Source of the DNA: Bradyrhizobium sp.
GTDB taxonomy: Bacteria; Pseudomonadota; Alphaproteobacteria; Rhizobiales; Xanthobacteraceae
Direction of reading: 5' to 3'
NCBI GenBank assembly: GCA_028290305.1
Contig: JAQGKC010000318.1
Coordinates: 1-64,000, forward strand
Length of the DNA stretch: 64,000 nucleotides
Position 1 is the first letter of the stretch, and every line of letters starts with the position of its first letter. Positions 1-8,774 of the stretch are shown piece after piece. The notes under the pieces were generated by a model. It was not told the DNA's origin. It searched no databases and worked only from the letters and a program-made list of their open reading frames with translations. A program made the position numbers and the translations under genes.

Positions 1-2
1 AA

Positions 3-167
3 CTTGAACGGCATCTGGCTGACTTCGTCAGCGCCTATAATTTCGGGCGCCGGCTGAAGACCCTCAAGGGGCTCACCCCCTACGAGTTCATCTGCAAACG
101 ATGGACAATCGAGCCCGAAAAGTTCAGGCTCGATCCGATCCAGCAAATGCTGGGACTAAACACCTAG
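3..167 (+). mobile_element. C-terminal fragment of an IS481-like transposase
   Basis: The reading frame is open from the window edge to TAG at 165-167 and gives 54 residues. They match the C-terminal end of DDE transposases of the IS481 type, with the tail pattern LKTLKGLTPYEFI followed by a basic and acidic end. The catalytic DDE core lies left of the window, so it cannot be said whether the element is whole. A small inverted repeat (ctaaac / gtttag) spans the stop codon and could be a hairpin at the element's end. No clear terminal inverted repeat or target duplication is visible. The family call comes from resemblance of a short tail only. Confidence 0.7.
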
Positions 168-202
168 TTTAGAACCGCATAACCGGCTTGCCAGCCGTCC
201 CC

Positions 203-1477
203 TTAAAGATTGCTGTCAGTAATCGCCGCGTAAACCATGGTGCGTAGCTCGCGCCGTATCGGATAGGCGCTCGACGGCAGCACCTGGGTCATGAAAATGG
301 CGATCAGTTCTTCCGCGGGGTCGATCCAGAATGATGTCGTCGCAGCACCTCCCCAGGCATATTCGCCGGCGCTGCCGGGTATAAGCGTCTGCACGGGATC
401 CATCGTAACGGAGAAGCCGAGACCGAAGCCGATGCCGTCGTAGGTCGCCTCAGAGAACAGCGATCTCGACATTTCCGGCAGGTATCGTCCGCCGGGCAGG
501 TGATTTGAAGCCATCAACGCCAGTGTCTTCGGACCGATCAGCCTGACGCCGCCGAGTTCGCCGCCATTGAGCAGCGCGCGGCAGAAGGTGAGATAATCGG
601 CCGCGGTCGAACACAAGCCGCCGCCTCCGGAAATCAACGACGGCGGCGAGAGGAAGGAGCTCGTGGTCGGATCGTCCTGTAGCGTCAGGCCGCCCTTGCG
701 ATCCGCCGCGTGAAACGTCATGCCGCCTTGCGGATCGGCCGAGTAACAGGCTGCGAAACGGTGGACCTTGTCGGCCGGGACATAAAAGTCGGTATCGTCC
801 ATGCCGAGCGGGCCGAAAATGCGTTCTTTCAGGAACTGCTCGAACGGCATGCCGCTGATTTTACCGACGAGATAGCCGATCACGTCGGTAGAGACGGAAT
901 AATTCCAGGCTTCGCCGGGCGAGAATTCTAGCGGAATCTTGGCCAGGTCGTCGATCATCGATTGCAGCGTTCCGGCTTTCACGACCTCGCCGATTTTCTT
1001 CTCGCGGTAGGCGGCATCCACGTTGGAGCGCTGCTGGAAGCCGTAGGTCAGGCCGGAGGTATGCCGCAGAAGATCCACGATCAGCATCGGTCGTGACGGC
1101 GGCCTGGTCAGAAATGCCGGCGTTGTTCCGGCCTGGAAAACGCCGAGGTTTTTCCATTCCGGGATATATTTATGGACGGGCTCGTCGAGCGCGACGCGGC
1201 CTTCCTCGAACAGCATCATGAAGGCCACGCTCGTGATCGGCTTGGTCATCGAATAGATACGGAAGATGGTGTCGTCCGTCATGGGTGCTTGGCGCTCGAC
1301 GTCGGCAAAGCCCTGCACCGCGCTGTGGACGACCTTGCCGCGGCGATAGACCAGGAGCTGCGTTCCCGGAAAGCGGCCGGCATCGACATATCGGTGCTTC
1401 AGATGGTCTTCGATACGGCCGAAGGCTGCCTTGGACATGCCGGCGGATTCAGGCGAGGCGGGGGTGGGGGCTAACAT
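203..1477 (-). CDS. Serine hydrolase, class C beta-lactamase/esterase fold
   Basis: The 424-residue protein has the signatures of the penicillin-binding/beta-lactamase superfamily: S76-M-T-K79 (nucleophile serine and lysine), an HTSG segment near 139-142 and Y193-S-V as the second motif. Length and composition fit EstB-like esterases rather than true AmpC enzymes. No signal peptide is evident, so it is probably cytoplasmic and acts on esters or small amides; the substrate is unknown. It is divergent from the ring-cleavage dioxygenase at 1616, with about 140 bases between them that must carry both promoters. Internal Met residues leave the start uncertain; Met1 was kept because the fold begins within about 15 residues. 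Confidence 0.85.
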   Translation of the reverse strand: MLAPTPASPESAGMSKAAFGRIEDHLKHRYVDAGRFPGTQLLVYRRGKVVHSAVQGFADVERQAPMTDDTIFRIYSMTKPITSVAFMMLFEEGRVALDEPVHKYIPEWKNLGVFQAGTTPAFLTRPPSRPMLIVDLLRHTSGLTYGFQQRSNVDAAYREKKIGEVVKAGTLQSMIDDLAKIPLEFSPGEAWNYSVSTDVIGYLVGKISGMPFEQFLKERIFGPLGMDDTDFYVPADKVHRFAACYSADPQGGMTFHAADRKGGLTLQDDPTTSSFLSPPSLISGGGGLCSTAADYLTFCRALLNGGELGGVRLIGPKTLALMASNHLPGGRYLPEMSRSLFSEATYDGIGFGLGFSVTMDPVQTLIPGSAGEYAWGGAATTSFWIDPAEELIAIFMTQVLPSSAYPIRRELRTMVYAAITDSNL

Positions 1478-1615
1478 CGGGGCTGATCTCCGGAGCTGTC
1501 GAGGCTGCCTTGATAGCCGAAAACCAGGCTCCGCTCCAATCGCGACAACCTTACTTCGGCCGGCCTACTGGTGTAGGCTTACGCCCACGATCATGTACCC
1601 CGCAGGACAGCAACG

Positions 1616-2527
1616 ATGCCCCAATTCAACGACACCGAGCTCACCGCCGCCGTCATCCGCAGTTTTGAGGAGACGCCGGACCCGAGGGTCAAATTCCTGA
1701 TGGAGGAACTGGTCAAGTCGCTGCACGATTTCGTGCGCAAGACCGATCTCACCTTCGACGAGTGGGGTTACGCGATCGATTTTCTGACCCGCGTCGGCCA
1801 GAAATGCACCTCGACCCGGCAGGAGTTCATCCTGCTGTCGGATGTGTTCGGGGTTTCGATGCTGGTCGATGCCGTGAACCATCGCGAACGCGACGGCGCT
1901 ACCGAAACCACGGTGCTCGGCCCGTTCTATGTCGGCGAACACAAGCCGACGCCGCATGGGACGGACGTCTCCGCCGATCTGCCGGGAGAACGGATGTTTG
2001 TGCAGAGCCGCGTCACCGATCTCAAGGGCAAACCGCTGGTGGGCGTTCCGGTCGACATCTGGCACGCCGACGATGACGGCTTTTACGATTCGCAAAAGCC
2101 GTCCTATGAGACGCGGGGTCCGTCATCGCGGGCGCGGTTTATCACCGACGCCGACGGCCGGTTCTTCTTTCGCACCATTCTGCCGTGCAGCTATCCGATC
2201 CCGACCGATGGCCCGGTCGGCGAAATGATCCTGCAAACCCGGCGCCATCCGATGCGGCCGGCGCATGTGCACTTTCTCGTCGATGCGCCCGGCTACCAGC
2301 CGCTGGTCACCCACGTCTTCATCGAGGGCGACAAGTATCTCGATACGGATGTTGTGTTCGGGGTGAAGGACGAACTGGTTGCCAAGGTCGAAAAGCGCAC
2401 CGATCCGGTGATGCCCGACGGCAAGGCCGCAACCGGGCCCTGGCATTTGATGACTTACGATTTTCGCATGAAGCCCGGTGAAGGAACCGCGCCGAAGCCG
2501 ATGATGGCGGTGACCGAGGACGCCTGA
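1616..2527 (+). CDS. Intradiol ring-cleavage dioxygenase, probably hydroxyquinol 1,2-dioxygenase type
   Basis: This 303-residue enzyme should open a catechol-type ring between the two hydroxyls using Fe(III). It has the N-terminal helical dimerisation domain (about 1-100) and the beta-sandwich catalytic domain. The four iron ligands can be assigned by motif: Y157 (GFYD), Y193 (CSYPIP), H217 and H219 (RPAHVHF). The pattern LGPFYV...HG near 100-114 and the DGPVGEM stretch resemble hydroxyquinol 1,2-dioxygenases more than catechol 1,2-dioxygenases, but the substrate cannot be settled by eye. No maleylacetate reductase or other pathway gene is adjacent, so it may be a stand-alone catabolic gene. 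AGGACA lies shortly before the ATG as ribosome binding site. Confidence 0.85.
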   Translation: MPQFNDTELTAAVIRSFEETPDPRVKFLMEELVKSLHDFVRKTDLTFDEWGYAIDFLTRVGQKCTSTRQEFILLSDVFGVSMLVDAVNHRERDGATETTVLGPFYVGEHKPTPHGTDVSADLPGERMFVQSRVTDLKGKPLVGVPVDIWHADDDGFYDSQKPSYETRGPSSRARFITDADGRFFFRTILPCSYPIPTDGPVGEMILQTRRHPMRPAHVHFLVDAPGYQPLVTHVFIEGDKYLDTDVVFGVKDELVAKVEKRTDPVMPDGKAATGPWHLMTYDFRMKPGEGTAPKPMMAVTEDA

Positions 2528-2847
2528 AAACGTCCATTTAGCGCCTGCTCATTTATTGTGCGGCGCACAAAGTTTAAGCTGAGAGCAAAATTTCGATGCG
2601 TTGTTTGCTGCACGCGTGATTCGTGCGCTGACTGCAATCCATTAGAAATGCTGCGTTTTTAGCGATCTATTCGCTTGGCATGAAGCTTGAATAGCTTGTG
2701 CCGACGCCATTGAAGCCGTCCCTCGAAATCAATCATCCGAATTTTGACACCGCCAGACTGGGGCCTCCCCAGAGCGCGCATCTATGCCTTCGGGCGCGAT
2801 CCCTGGTGGATGGCAGTTGCGACACCTGATTAGAAAGGAAATCTCTC
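2528..2847. promoter_or_regulatory. Promoter and leader region of the nitrate assimilation operon
   Basis: This 320-base gap holds no convincing gene. It contains two perfect inverted repeats: ttgtgc-ggc-gcacaa at 2556-2570, and gcacg-N7-cgtgc at 2610-2626, which resembles an NtrC half-site pair although the spacing is two bases longer than the classical TGCAC-N7-GTGCA. About 50 bases further on, tggcatgaagcttga (2676-2690) is close to a sigma-54 promoter but has A for C in the -12 element. A short hairpin (ctgggg-cct-ccccag) lies near 2757-2771 in the leader. The ribosome site GAAAGGAAA sits just before the narK ATG. The nitrogen-control reading is inference from these weak motifs and from the genes downstream. 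Confidence 0.4.
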
Positions 2848-4230
2848 ATGAGCGAGCAGAACCCGACCTGGATTTCAGAATGGAAGCCAGAGGATGAGAC
2901 GTTTTGGAATTCCAAAGGCAAAGTTATCGCCCGACGTAATCTCATCTGGTCGATCGTGGCCGAACATGTCGGATTTTCCGTCTGGCTGATCTGGAGCATC
3001 GTCGCAACCAAACTGCCGCAGGCCGGCTTCCACTACACGACCGACCAGTTGTTTCAGTTGGTCGCGATACCTGGGCTGATCGGCTCGCTGATGCGGTTTC
3101 CCTACACGTTTGCAGTGACGATGTTCGGAGGCCGCAACTGGACCATCTTCAGCGCCTCCGTGCTGTTCATCCCGACGCTCGGGCTCGCCTATTTCGTGAG
3201 CCAGCCCGAAACCCCGTTCTGGCTGATGCTGCTGGTTGCCTCCACGGCAGGTCTCGGCGGCGGCAACTTTGCCTCGAGCATGGCCAATATCTCTTTCTTC
3301 TATCCCGACCGCATGAAGGGCTGGGCGCTCGGCCTGAACGCGGCTGGCGGAAATATCGGCGTCAGCAGCGTCCAATTGCTGACGCCAATTTTGATGGGGG
3401 TCGGCCTTATCAACCTCTACCAGGCCACGCCGGTTGCGGGCGTCTACCTCCAGAACGCCGGACTGATGTGGATGCTGCCGTTGGTCGTCGCGGTGTTCGG
3501 CGCGATCTTCTTCATGAACAATCTCACCTCGGCCAAGTCCTCGTTCAAGGACCAGGTCGCCATCGTCGGGCGCAAGCATACCTGGATCATGTCCTTCATC
3601 TACATCGGGACGTTCGGCTCCTTCATCGGTTACTCGGCCGCGTTTCCGCTGCTGATCAAGACGCAATTTCCGGCGGTCACGGTGGCCGTCGCGTTCCTCG
3701 GACCGCTCGTCGGCTCGCTGTCGCGTCCGCTTGGCGGCTTGATTGCCGACAAGGTCGGCGGCGCGATCGTGACGTTCTGGAATTTCATCGCGATGGGCGC
3801 TGCGACGATCGGTGTCCTGTACTTCGTCGGCGTCAAAGACTTCACCGGCTTCCTGGTGATGTTCCTCATCCTTTTCGTCACGACCGGCATCGGCAACGGA
3901 TCGACCTACCGGATGATTCCGTCGATCTTCCGCGAGGAAAATCTGCGAAAGGCCAAGGGCACGGGCGAAGCCGGCCGGGCGCTCGCCTTGAAAACCGCCA
4001 GCATCGAGAGCGGTGCTGCACTCGGTTTCATCGGCGCGGTCGGGGCCTGCGGCGGCTACTTGATCCCGAGCGGCTTCGGTAAATCGATCGCCATCACCGG
4101 CGGTCCGCAGCTAGCGCTGGAAATCTATCTGGCGTTCTACGCAGTCTGCCTGGCGCTCACATGGTGGTTCTACCTGCGCAAGAGCCCGGTGGCGTCGGGC
4201 GCGACAAGCCTTGCCGAGGCGCGGGTGTAA
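2848..4230 (+). CDS. narK: NarK-type nitrate/nitrite transporter (major facilitator superfamily)
   Basis: A 460-residue inner-membrane protein with about 12 hydrophobic segments. Glycine-rich stretches such as GLGGGNFASSMANISFF and the later TGIGNGSTYRMIP are hallmarks of the nitrate/nitrite porter family (NNP). It would exchange or import nitrate and export nitrite. It is the first gene of a block that continues with a globin, a flavoprotein and the nitrate reductase catalytic subunit, so its job is assimilation and nitrite handling rather than respiration. ATG 2848 is preceded by GAAAGGAAA. I see no truncation. In Bradyrhizobium japonicum the corresponding NarK is, as I recall, described as a nitrite exporter. 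Confidence 0.92.
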   Translation: MSEQNPTWISEWKPEDETFWNSKGKVIARRNLIWSIVAEHVGFSVWLIWSIVATKLPQAGFHYTTDQLFQLVAIPGLIGSLMRFPYTFAVTMFGGRNWTIFSASVLFIPTLGLAYFVSQPETPFWLMLLVASTAGLGGGNFASSMANISFFYPDRMKGWALGLNAAGGNIGVSSVQLLTPILMGVGLINLYQATPVAGVYLQNAGLMWMLPLVVAVFGAIFFMNNLTSAKSSFKDQVAIVGRKHTWIMSFIYIGTFGSFIGYSAAFPLLIKTQFPAVTVAVAFLGPLVGSLSRPLGGLIADKVGGAIVTFWNFIAMGAATIGVLYFVGVKDFTGFLVMFLILFVTTGIGNGSTYRMIPSIFREENLRKAKGTGEAGRALALKTASIESGAALGFIGAVGACGGYLIPSGFGKSIAITGGPQLALEIYLAFYAVCLALTWWFYLRKSPVASGATSLAEARV

Positions 4231-4313
4231 TCCCGGCAAACCATCGAAGCGCGGGAAATTTTCGGAACGGATGCGCGGGCCAAGCCCCGCGCATCACGAA
4301 AACAAAGGAGCTG

Positions 4314-4742
4314 ATGATGACACCCGACCAAGTCACACTCGTACAGCAGAGCTTCGCCAAGGTCGCGCCGATCTCGGAAGCCGCGGCGGTGATATTTTAC
4401 GACCGTCTGTTTGAGGTGGCACCATCGGTGAAGCCGATGTTTCCCCTCGACATGAAGGAGCAGCGCAAGAAATTGATGGCGACGCTGGCGGTAGTGGTGA
4501 ACGGACTTTCCAATCTTGAATCCGTACTGCCCGCCGCGAGTGCCTTGGCAAAGCGCCATGTCAGCTACGGCGCGAAGGCGGAGCACTATCCCGTCGTCGG
4601 CGGCGCGTTGCTGTGGACGCTGGAAAAGGGACTTGGAGACGGGTGGACGCCCGAAGTCGCGGAGGCCTGGACCGCAGCCTACGGGACGCTTTCGGGCTTC
4701 ATGATTTCTGAAGCATACGGTAGCGCTCAAGCCGCCGAGTAA
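4314..4742 (+). CDS. bjgb: Single-domain bacterial haemoglobin (Vitreoscilla type)
   Basis: A 142-residue globin. The frame is open further upstream, but the start was placed at ATG 4314 because AAAGGAG lies 4-10 bases before it and the globin fold begins right there. Visible residues are the B10 tyrosine Y29 (IFYDRLF), a glutamine in the distal E7 region near Q50, and the proximal histidine H82 (KRHVSYG). Together these fit a haem protein that binds oxygen and nitric oxide. There is no reductase domain, so it needs a separate partner; the flavoprotein encoded next is the obvious candidate. In the homologous B. japonicum operon the globin Bjgb protects against nitric oxide made during nitrate assimilation (established for that species, inferred here). 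Confidence 0.9.
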   Translation: MMTPDQVTLVQQSFAKVAPISEAAAVIFYDRLFEVAPSVKPMFPLDMKEQRKKLMATLAVVVNGLSNLESVLPAASALAKRHVSYGAKAEHYPVVGGALLWTLEKGLGDGWTPEVAEAWTAAYGTLSGFMISEAYGSAQAAE

Positions 4743-4752
4743 GGACATCGTC

Positions 4753-5970
4753 GTGAGCGAACCGCTGGTTGTTGTCGGCAATGGAATGGCCGCCGCGCGT
4801 TTGATCGATGAACTGGCGAAAGCCGCACTCGGCCGATATGCCATCGCTGTCATCGGCGACGAGCCGCGGCTTGCCTATAATCGCGTGCTGCTGTCGTCGG
4901 TACTGGCGGGCGAGACGGCATCGCATGACATCGAACTCAAGCCGGCTGCGTGGTGGCGCGACCGCGGCGTCACCTTGAAATATGGCTGCGTCGCCACCGA
5001 GATCGATGTCGGCCGTCGCGAGCTCAAGATCGCGAATGAACAAAGCATCACGTTTTCAAGGCTGGTCCTTGCTACCGGTTCGACGCCGCTGCGGCTGAAT
5101 GTGCCCGGCGCCGATCTCGCCGGCGTGCACACTTTTCGCGATAGCCGGGACGTCGATCTGCTGCTGACGCTTGCGGCCCAGAAGAAACGCGTCGTGGTGG
5201 TCGGAGGCGGATTGCTGGGACTCGAGGCTGCCTATGGTCTCGCCAAGGCTGGCGCGCCGGTGACGCTAATTCATCTGATGGACCGGCTGATGGAACGGCA
5301 GCTCGATGCACCGGCCGCGGAACTGCTGAAATCTCTCGTCGAACGCAAGGGCATCAAGATTCTTCTGAATGCCAACACGGCGCGTCTGGAGGGTGAGACG
5401 CGCGTCGAAGGCGTCGAATTGACGGACGGACGCCGGATCGATGCCGAAGCTGTGATTTTCGCGGCGGGCATCCGGCCGAACATCGCGCTGGCCAGGGAGG
5501 CCGGCATTTCCGTCAATCGCGGCATCGTGGTTGACGATCATCTGCAAACCGGCGCGCCGGATATCTTCGCGCTCGGCGAATGCGCCGAGCATCGCGGTAT
5601 CTGTTACGGCCTGGTCGAACCGGCTTACGAACAGGCGCGTGTCCTGGCGCAGCATCTCGCGGGCGGAGCCGTTACCTATCACGGCAGTGTGGTTGCGACC
5701 AATCTGAAGGTTTCCGGCGTCAGCGTGTTTTCCGCGGGCGATTTCATGGGCACGGATGGAAGCGAAGCTATCGTGCTCAGCGATATCAGGCACGGCACCT
5801 ATAAGAAGCTGGTGATATCGAATGGTCGGCTGACCGGAGCGGTTCTGGTCGGCGATACCGGGGATGCGCTGTGGTATCTCGAATTGATCCGCAGCCGGGA
5901 GCCTATCGCAAGCATTCGCAGCGACATGATGTTCGGCCGCTCGCTCGCCATTCGCTCGGAGGCGGCGTGA
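4753..5970 (+). CDS. flp: FAD/NAD(P)H-dependent oxidoreductase of the nitrate assimilation operon
   Basis: A 405-residue flavoprotein of the NirB N-terminal/rubredoxin-reductase type. It has two dinucleotide folds: VVGNGMAA at the N-terminus for FAD, and VVVGGGLLGLEAA near residue 140 for NAD(P)H, plus a C-terminal FAD motif FALGE. It starts at GTG 4753, ten bases after the globin stop. It stands between globin and nasC, so its likely role is to pass electrons from NAD(P)H to NasC and perhaps to the globin. It lacks the sirohaem/iron-sulfur part of NirB, so it cannot reduce nitrite itself. The symbol follows the B. japonicum narK-bjgb-flp-nasC operon. Confidence 0.88.
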   Translation: MSEPLVVVGNGMAAARLIDELAKAALGRYAIAVIGDEPRLAYNRVLLSSVLAGETASHDIELKPAAWWRDRGVTLKYGCVATEIDVGRRELKIANEQSITFSRLVLATGSTPLRLNVPGADLAGVHTFRDSRDVDLLLTLAAQKKRVVVVGGGLLGLEAAYGLAKAGAPVTLIHLMDRLMERQLDAPAAELLKSLVERKGIKILLNANTARLEGETRVEGVELTDGRRIDAEAVIFAAGIRPNIALAREAGISVNRGIVVDDHLQTGAPDIFALGECAEHRGICYGLVEPAYEQARVLAQHLAGGAVTYHGSVVATNLKVSGVSVFSAGDFMGTDGSEAIVLSDIRHGTYKKLVISNGRLTGAVLVGDTGDALWYLELIRSREPIASIRSDMMFGRSLAIRSEAA

Positions 5971-5991
5971 CCTGATGACCCGGTTATTCAC

Positions 5992-8709
5992 ATGACCGCT
6001 ATCGACTCCGGCTTGCGCGCCACGCGCACGACCTGTCCGTATTGCGGCGTCGGCTGCGGCGTGCTGGCGACAGCAGACGACAGCGGCGGTGCTGCGATAT
6101 CAGGCGATCCCGAGCATCCCGCCAATCTCGGTCGGCTTTGCTCGAAGGGCTCGGCGCTCGGCGAAACGCTCGGCCTTGAGGACCGTTTGCTCCATCCGAT
6201 GATCCGCTGCAGCAAGGGCACCATGGAACGAGTGGCCTGGACCGACGCGCTCGACCATGTCGCGCATCGCTTCAAGCACATCATTGCGCGTGACGGCCCG
6301 GGCGCGGTTGCGTTTTATCTCTCCGGGCAACTGCTGACCGAGGATTATTACGTCGCCAACAAGCTGATGAAGGGATTCGTCGGCAGCGCCAATGTCGATA
6401 CCAATTCGCGGCTCTGCATGTCGTCGTCGGTCGCGGGCCACCGCCGCGCATTCGGCGCCGACACCGTGCCCGGCTGCTATGAGGATCTCGACGAAGCCGA
6501 CCTGCTGGTGCTGACGGGTTCCAACGCGGCGTGGTGCCATCCGGTTCTGTTCCAGCGCATGCTCGCCAACAAACAGCAGCGCGGCGCGCGCATTGTCGTG
6601 ATCGACCCGCGCCGGACCGATACCGCTGAAGGCGCCGATCTGTTCCTGGGGTTGAAACCCGGCACCGACACCGCGCTGTTCTCCGGATTGCTGGTGCATC
6701 TCGCCGACAACGGCGCGCTCGATCCTGAGTACATCGAACGCCATACCTCGGGCTTTGAAGACGCATTGGCGCGGGCGCGGAGCATCGCCGGCGGTATCGC
6801 TGCGACCGCATTGGCGACGGGCCTCTCCGAGCTCGATGTCGCAGCGTTCTTCCAGATGTTCGGGGATACGCCGCGCGTGGTCACGCTGTACTCGCAAGGC
6901 GTCAACCAGTCGGCGCAGGGCACCGACAAGGTCAATGCCATCATCAATTGCCACCTCGCGACCGGCCGCATCGGCAAACCAGGCGCGTCGCCGTTCTCCT
7001 TGACCGGGCAGCCCAATGCGATGGGTGGGCGCGAAGTCGGCGGGCTCGCCAATCAGCTCGCCGCCCATATGGGTTTCACGCCGCCGGATATCGACCGCGT
7101 GCGCCGGTTCTGGAAGGCGCCGCGGATCGCCACGCATGAGGGGCTGAAAGCGGTCCAGATGTTCGAGGCGATCGCGCGCGGTGAGATCAAGGCGCTGTGG
7201 GTGATGGGCACCAACCCAGCGGTGTCGCTGCCGGACGCCGACGTTGCACGGGCCGCGCTCAGGAAACTCGAGTTGTTCGTGGTCTCGGAGAATGTGCGCT
7301 CCAACGATACCGTCAAGTCGGGCGCGCACGTGCTGTTGCCGGCGCAGGCCTGGGGTGAGAAATCCGGCACGGTGACCAATTCGGAACGGCGCATCTCGCG
7401 GCAGCGCGCGTTTTTGACCCCGCCCGGCGAAACCAAGCCGGATTGGTGGATCGTCGGCGAAGTCGCCAAACGGCTCGGCTTCGGCGCGGCCTTCGATTAC
7501 AAATCGGCGGCAGATGTGTTCCGCGAACATGCCGGCCTGTCGGCATTCGAAAATGGCGGCAGCCGAGATTTCGATATCGGTGCGCTGCAGTCCCTGTCGG
7601 ATGAGGCCTTCGATGAGATGGCGCCGGTGCAGTGGCCGATACGCCCGGACGACGTCCAGCCGCAGCAGCGATTTTTCGCCGACGGCGGATTTTATGCCAA
7701 CGACCATAAGGCGCGCTTCATCGCGCCGGAAATTCCCACGCTGCGAACCGAGACGACGGCCGGGCGGCCGCTGCGGCTCAACACCGGCCGCATCCGGGAT
7801 CAATGGCACACCATGACCCGCACCGGCAGCAGCCCGCGGCTGGGCCAGCATCTGCCGGAGCCGTTCGTCGAGATTCATCCCGGCGATGCCGCGAAGTCCG
7901 GCGTCGCCGATGGCGGGTTTGCCCGCGTCGTCACCGACTACGGACAATGCATTCTCAAAGTCGTCGTCAGTGAGCGGCAGCAGCGCGGCATGCTGTTCGC
8001 GCCGATACACTGGAGCGAAGAAACCGCATCGGGCGCGCGCGTCGGCGCGCTGGTGGCGCCATTCACCGATCCGTATTCCGGCCAGCCCGAGAACAAGGCG
8101 ACGCCGGCATCGATTGCGCCTTACGAATATGTCTTTCGCGGTTTTGTCCTGTCTCGGGCGAAACTGGAATTGCCGCCGAATATCTGGTGGGCGCGCGTGA
8201 CGGTTACCGGTGGTTACGGCTATCTGCTCGCCGACAACGCCGATTTGGCAAGATGGCAATCCTGGCTGCGGTCCATCGCCGGTAGTGATCTCGCCGAATA
8301 CAAGGACTTCGGCGGCGGCGTCTATCGCGCGGCATCGTTTGCCGGAGACCGCATCGAAACATGCCTGTTCGTCGGTCCGGCGCGGGATGCAGGTGATTGG
8401 GGCGTGATCAAGAACCTGTTCGCTGCGGGCATGCTCAGCGACGATCAGCGCCGGATGTTGCTGTCGGGCAAATCGATGGATGGGTTGGCCAGCGCCGGCC
8501 CCATCGTCTGCGCCTGTTTCGGTGTCGGCCGCACCACGATCTGCGACGCCATCGCGGCGGGAGCGAACTCAGCCGCCGAAATCGGGATCAAGTTGAAGGC
8601 AGGTACCAATTGCGGCTCGTGCATTCCGGAACTGAAGCGGCTGATCGCGCAGACCAACGATGCTGCCGCTGGGGCCGAACGACGTCAATTGGCGGCCGTG
8701 GCCAACTGA
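5992..8709 (+). CDS. nasC: Assimilatory nitrate reductase catalytic subunit
   Basis: A 905-residue cytoplasmic molybdoenzyme of the Nas/Nap family. The N-terminal [4Fe-4S] cluster ligands are C15, C18, C22 and C50 (CPYCGVGC ... RLCSKG). The long central part binds the bis-MGD molybdenum cofactor. The C-terminus (about 835-880) adds a BFD-like [2Fe-2S] domain with CACFGVG and TNCGSC, typical of NasC/NasA that take electrons from a separate flavoprotein. No Tat signal is present, which separates it from periplasmic NapA. It ends the operon started by narK; the flavoprotein stops 21 bases upstream. No nitrite reductase gene (nirA or nirBD) is in the window, so nitrite must be reduced by enzymes encoded elsewhere. 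Confidence 0.95.
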   Translation: MTAIDSGLRATRTTCPYCGVGCGVLATADDSGGAAISGDPEHPANLGRLCSKGSALGETLGLEDRLLHPMIRCSKGTMERVAWTDALDHVAHRFKHIIARDGPGAVAFYLSGQLLTEDYYVANKLMKGFVGSANVDTNSRLCMSSSVAGHRRAFGADTVPGCYEDLDEADLLVLTGSNAAWCHPVLFQRMLANKQQRGARIVVIDPRRTDTAEGADLFLGLKPGTDTALFSGLLVHLADNGALDPEYIERHTSGFEDALARARSIAGGIAATALATGLSELDVAAFFQMFGDTPRVVTLYSQGVNQSAQGTDKVNAIINCHLATGRIGKPGASPFSLTGQPNAMGGREVGGLANQLAAHMGFTPPDIDRVRRFWKAPRIATHEGLKAVQMFEAIARGEIKALWVMGTNPAVSLPDADVARAALRKLELFVVSENVRSNDTVKSGAHVLLPAQAWGEKSGTVTNSERRISRQRAFLTPPGETKPDWWIVGEVAKRLGFGAAFDYKSAADVFREHAGLSAFENGGSRDFDIGALQSLSDEAFDEMAPVQWPIRPDDVQPQQRFFADGGFYANDHKARFIAPEIPTLRTETTAGRPLRLNTGRIRDQWHTMTRTGSSPRLGQHLPEPFVEIHPGDAAKSGVADGGFARVVTDYGQCILKVVVSERQQRGMLFAPIHWSEETASGARVGALVAPFTDPYSGQPENKATPASIAPYEYVFRGFVLSRAKLELPPNIWWARVTVTGGYGYLLADNADLARWQSWLRSIAGSDLAEYKDFGGGVYRAASFAGDRIETCLFVGPARDAGDWGVIKNLFAAGMLSDDQRRMLLSGKSMDGLASAGPIVCACFGVGRTTICDAIAAGANSAAEIGIKLKAGTNCGSCIPELKRLIAQTNDAAAGAERRQLAAVAN

Positions 8710-8774
8710 ATATTTCCGCGTCCTTGATGACGGCGGACGATGTCATCTATGGTGCACCCGATCTGAAATGACGG

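Noticed and set aside
2757..2838. Possible ANTAR/NasT leader hairpins before narK
   Set aside because: A 6-base stem is present, but I could not find two hairpins with the A1/G4 hexaloops expected for NasT targets, nor a T-run terminator.
6100..8259. A 719-codon open frame antisense to nasC
   Set aside because: Composition is Arg/Gly/His-rich without domains, and the plus strand has a complete nitrate reductase with all cofactor motifs.
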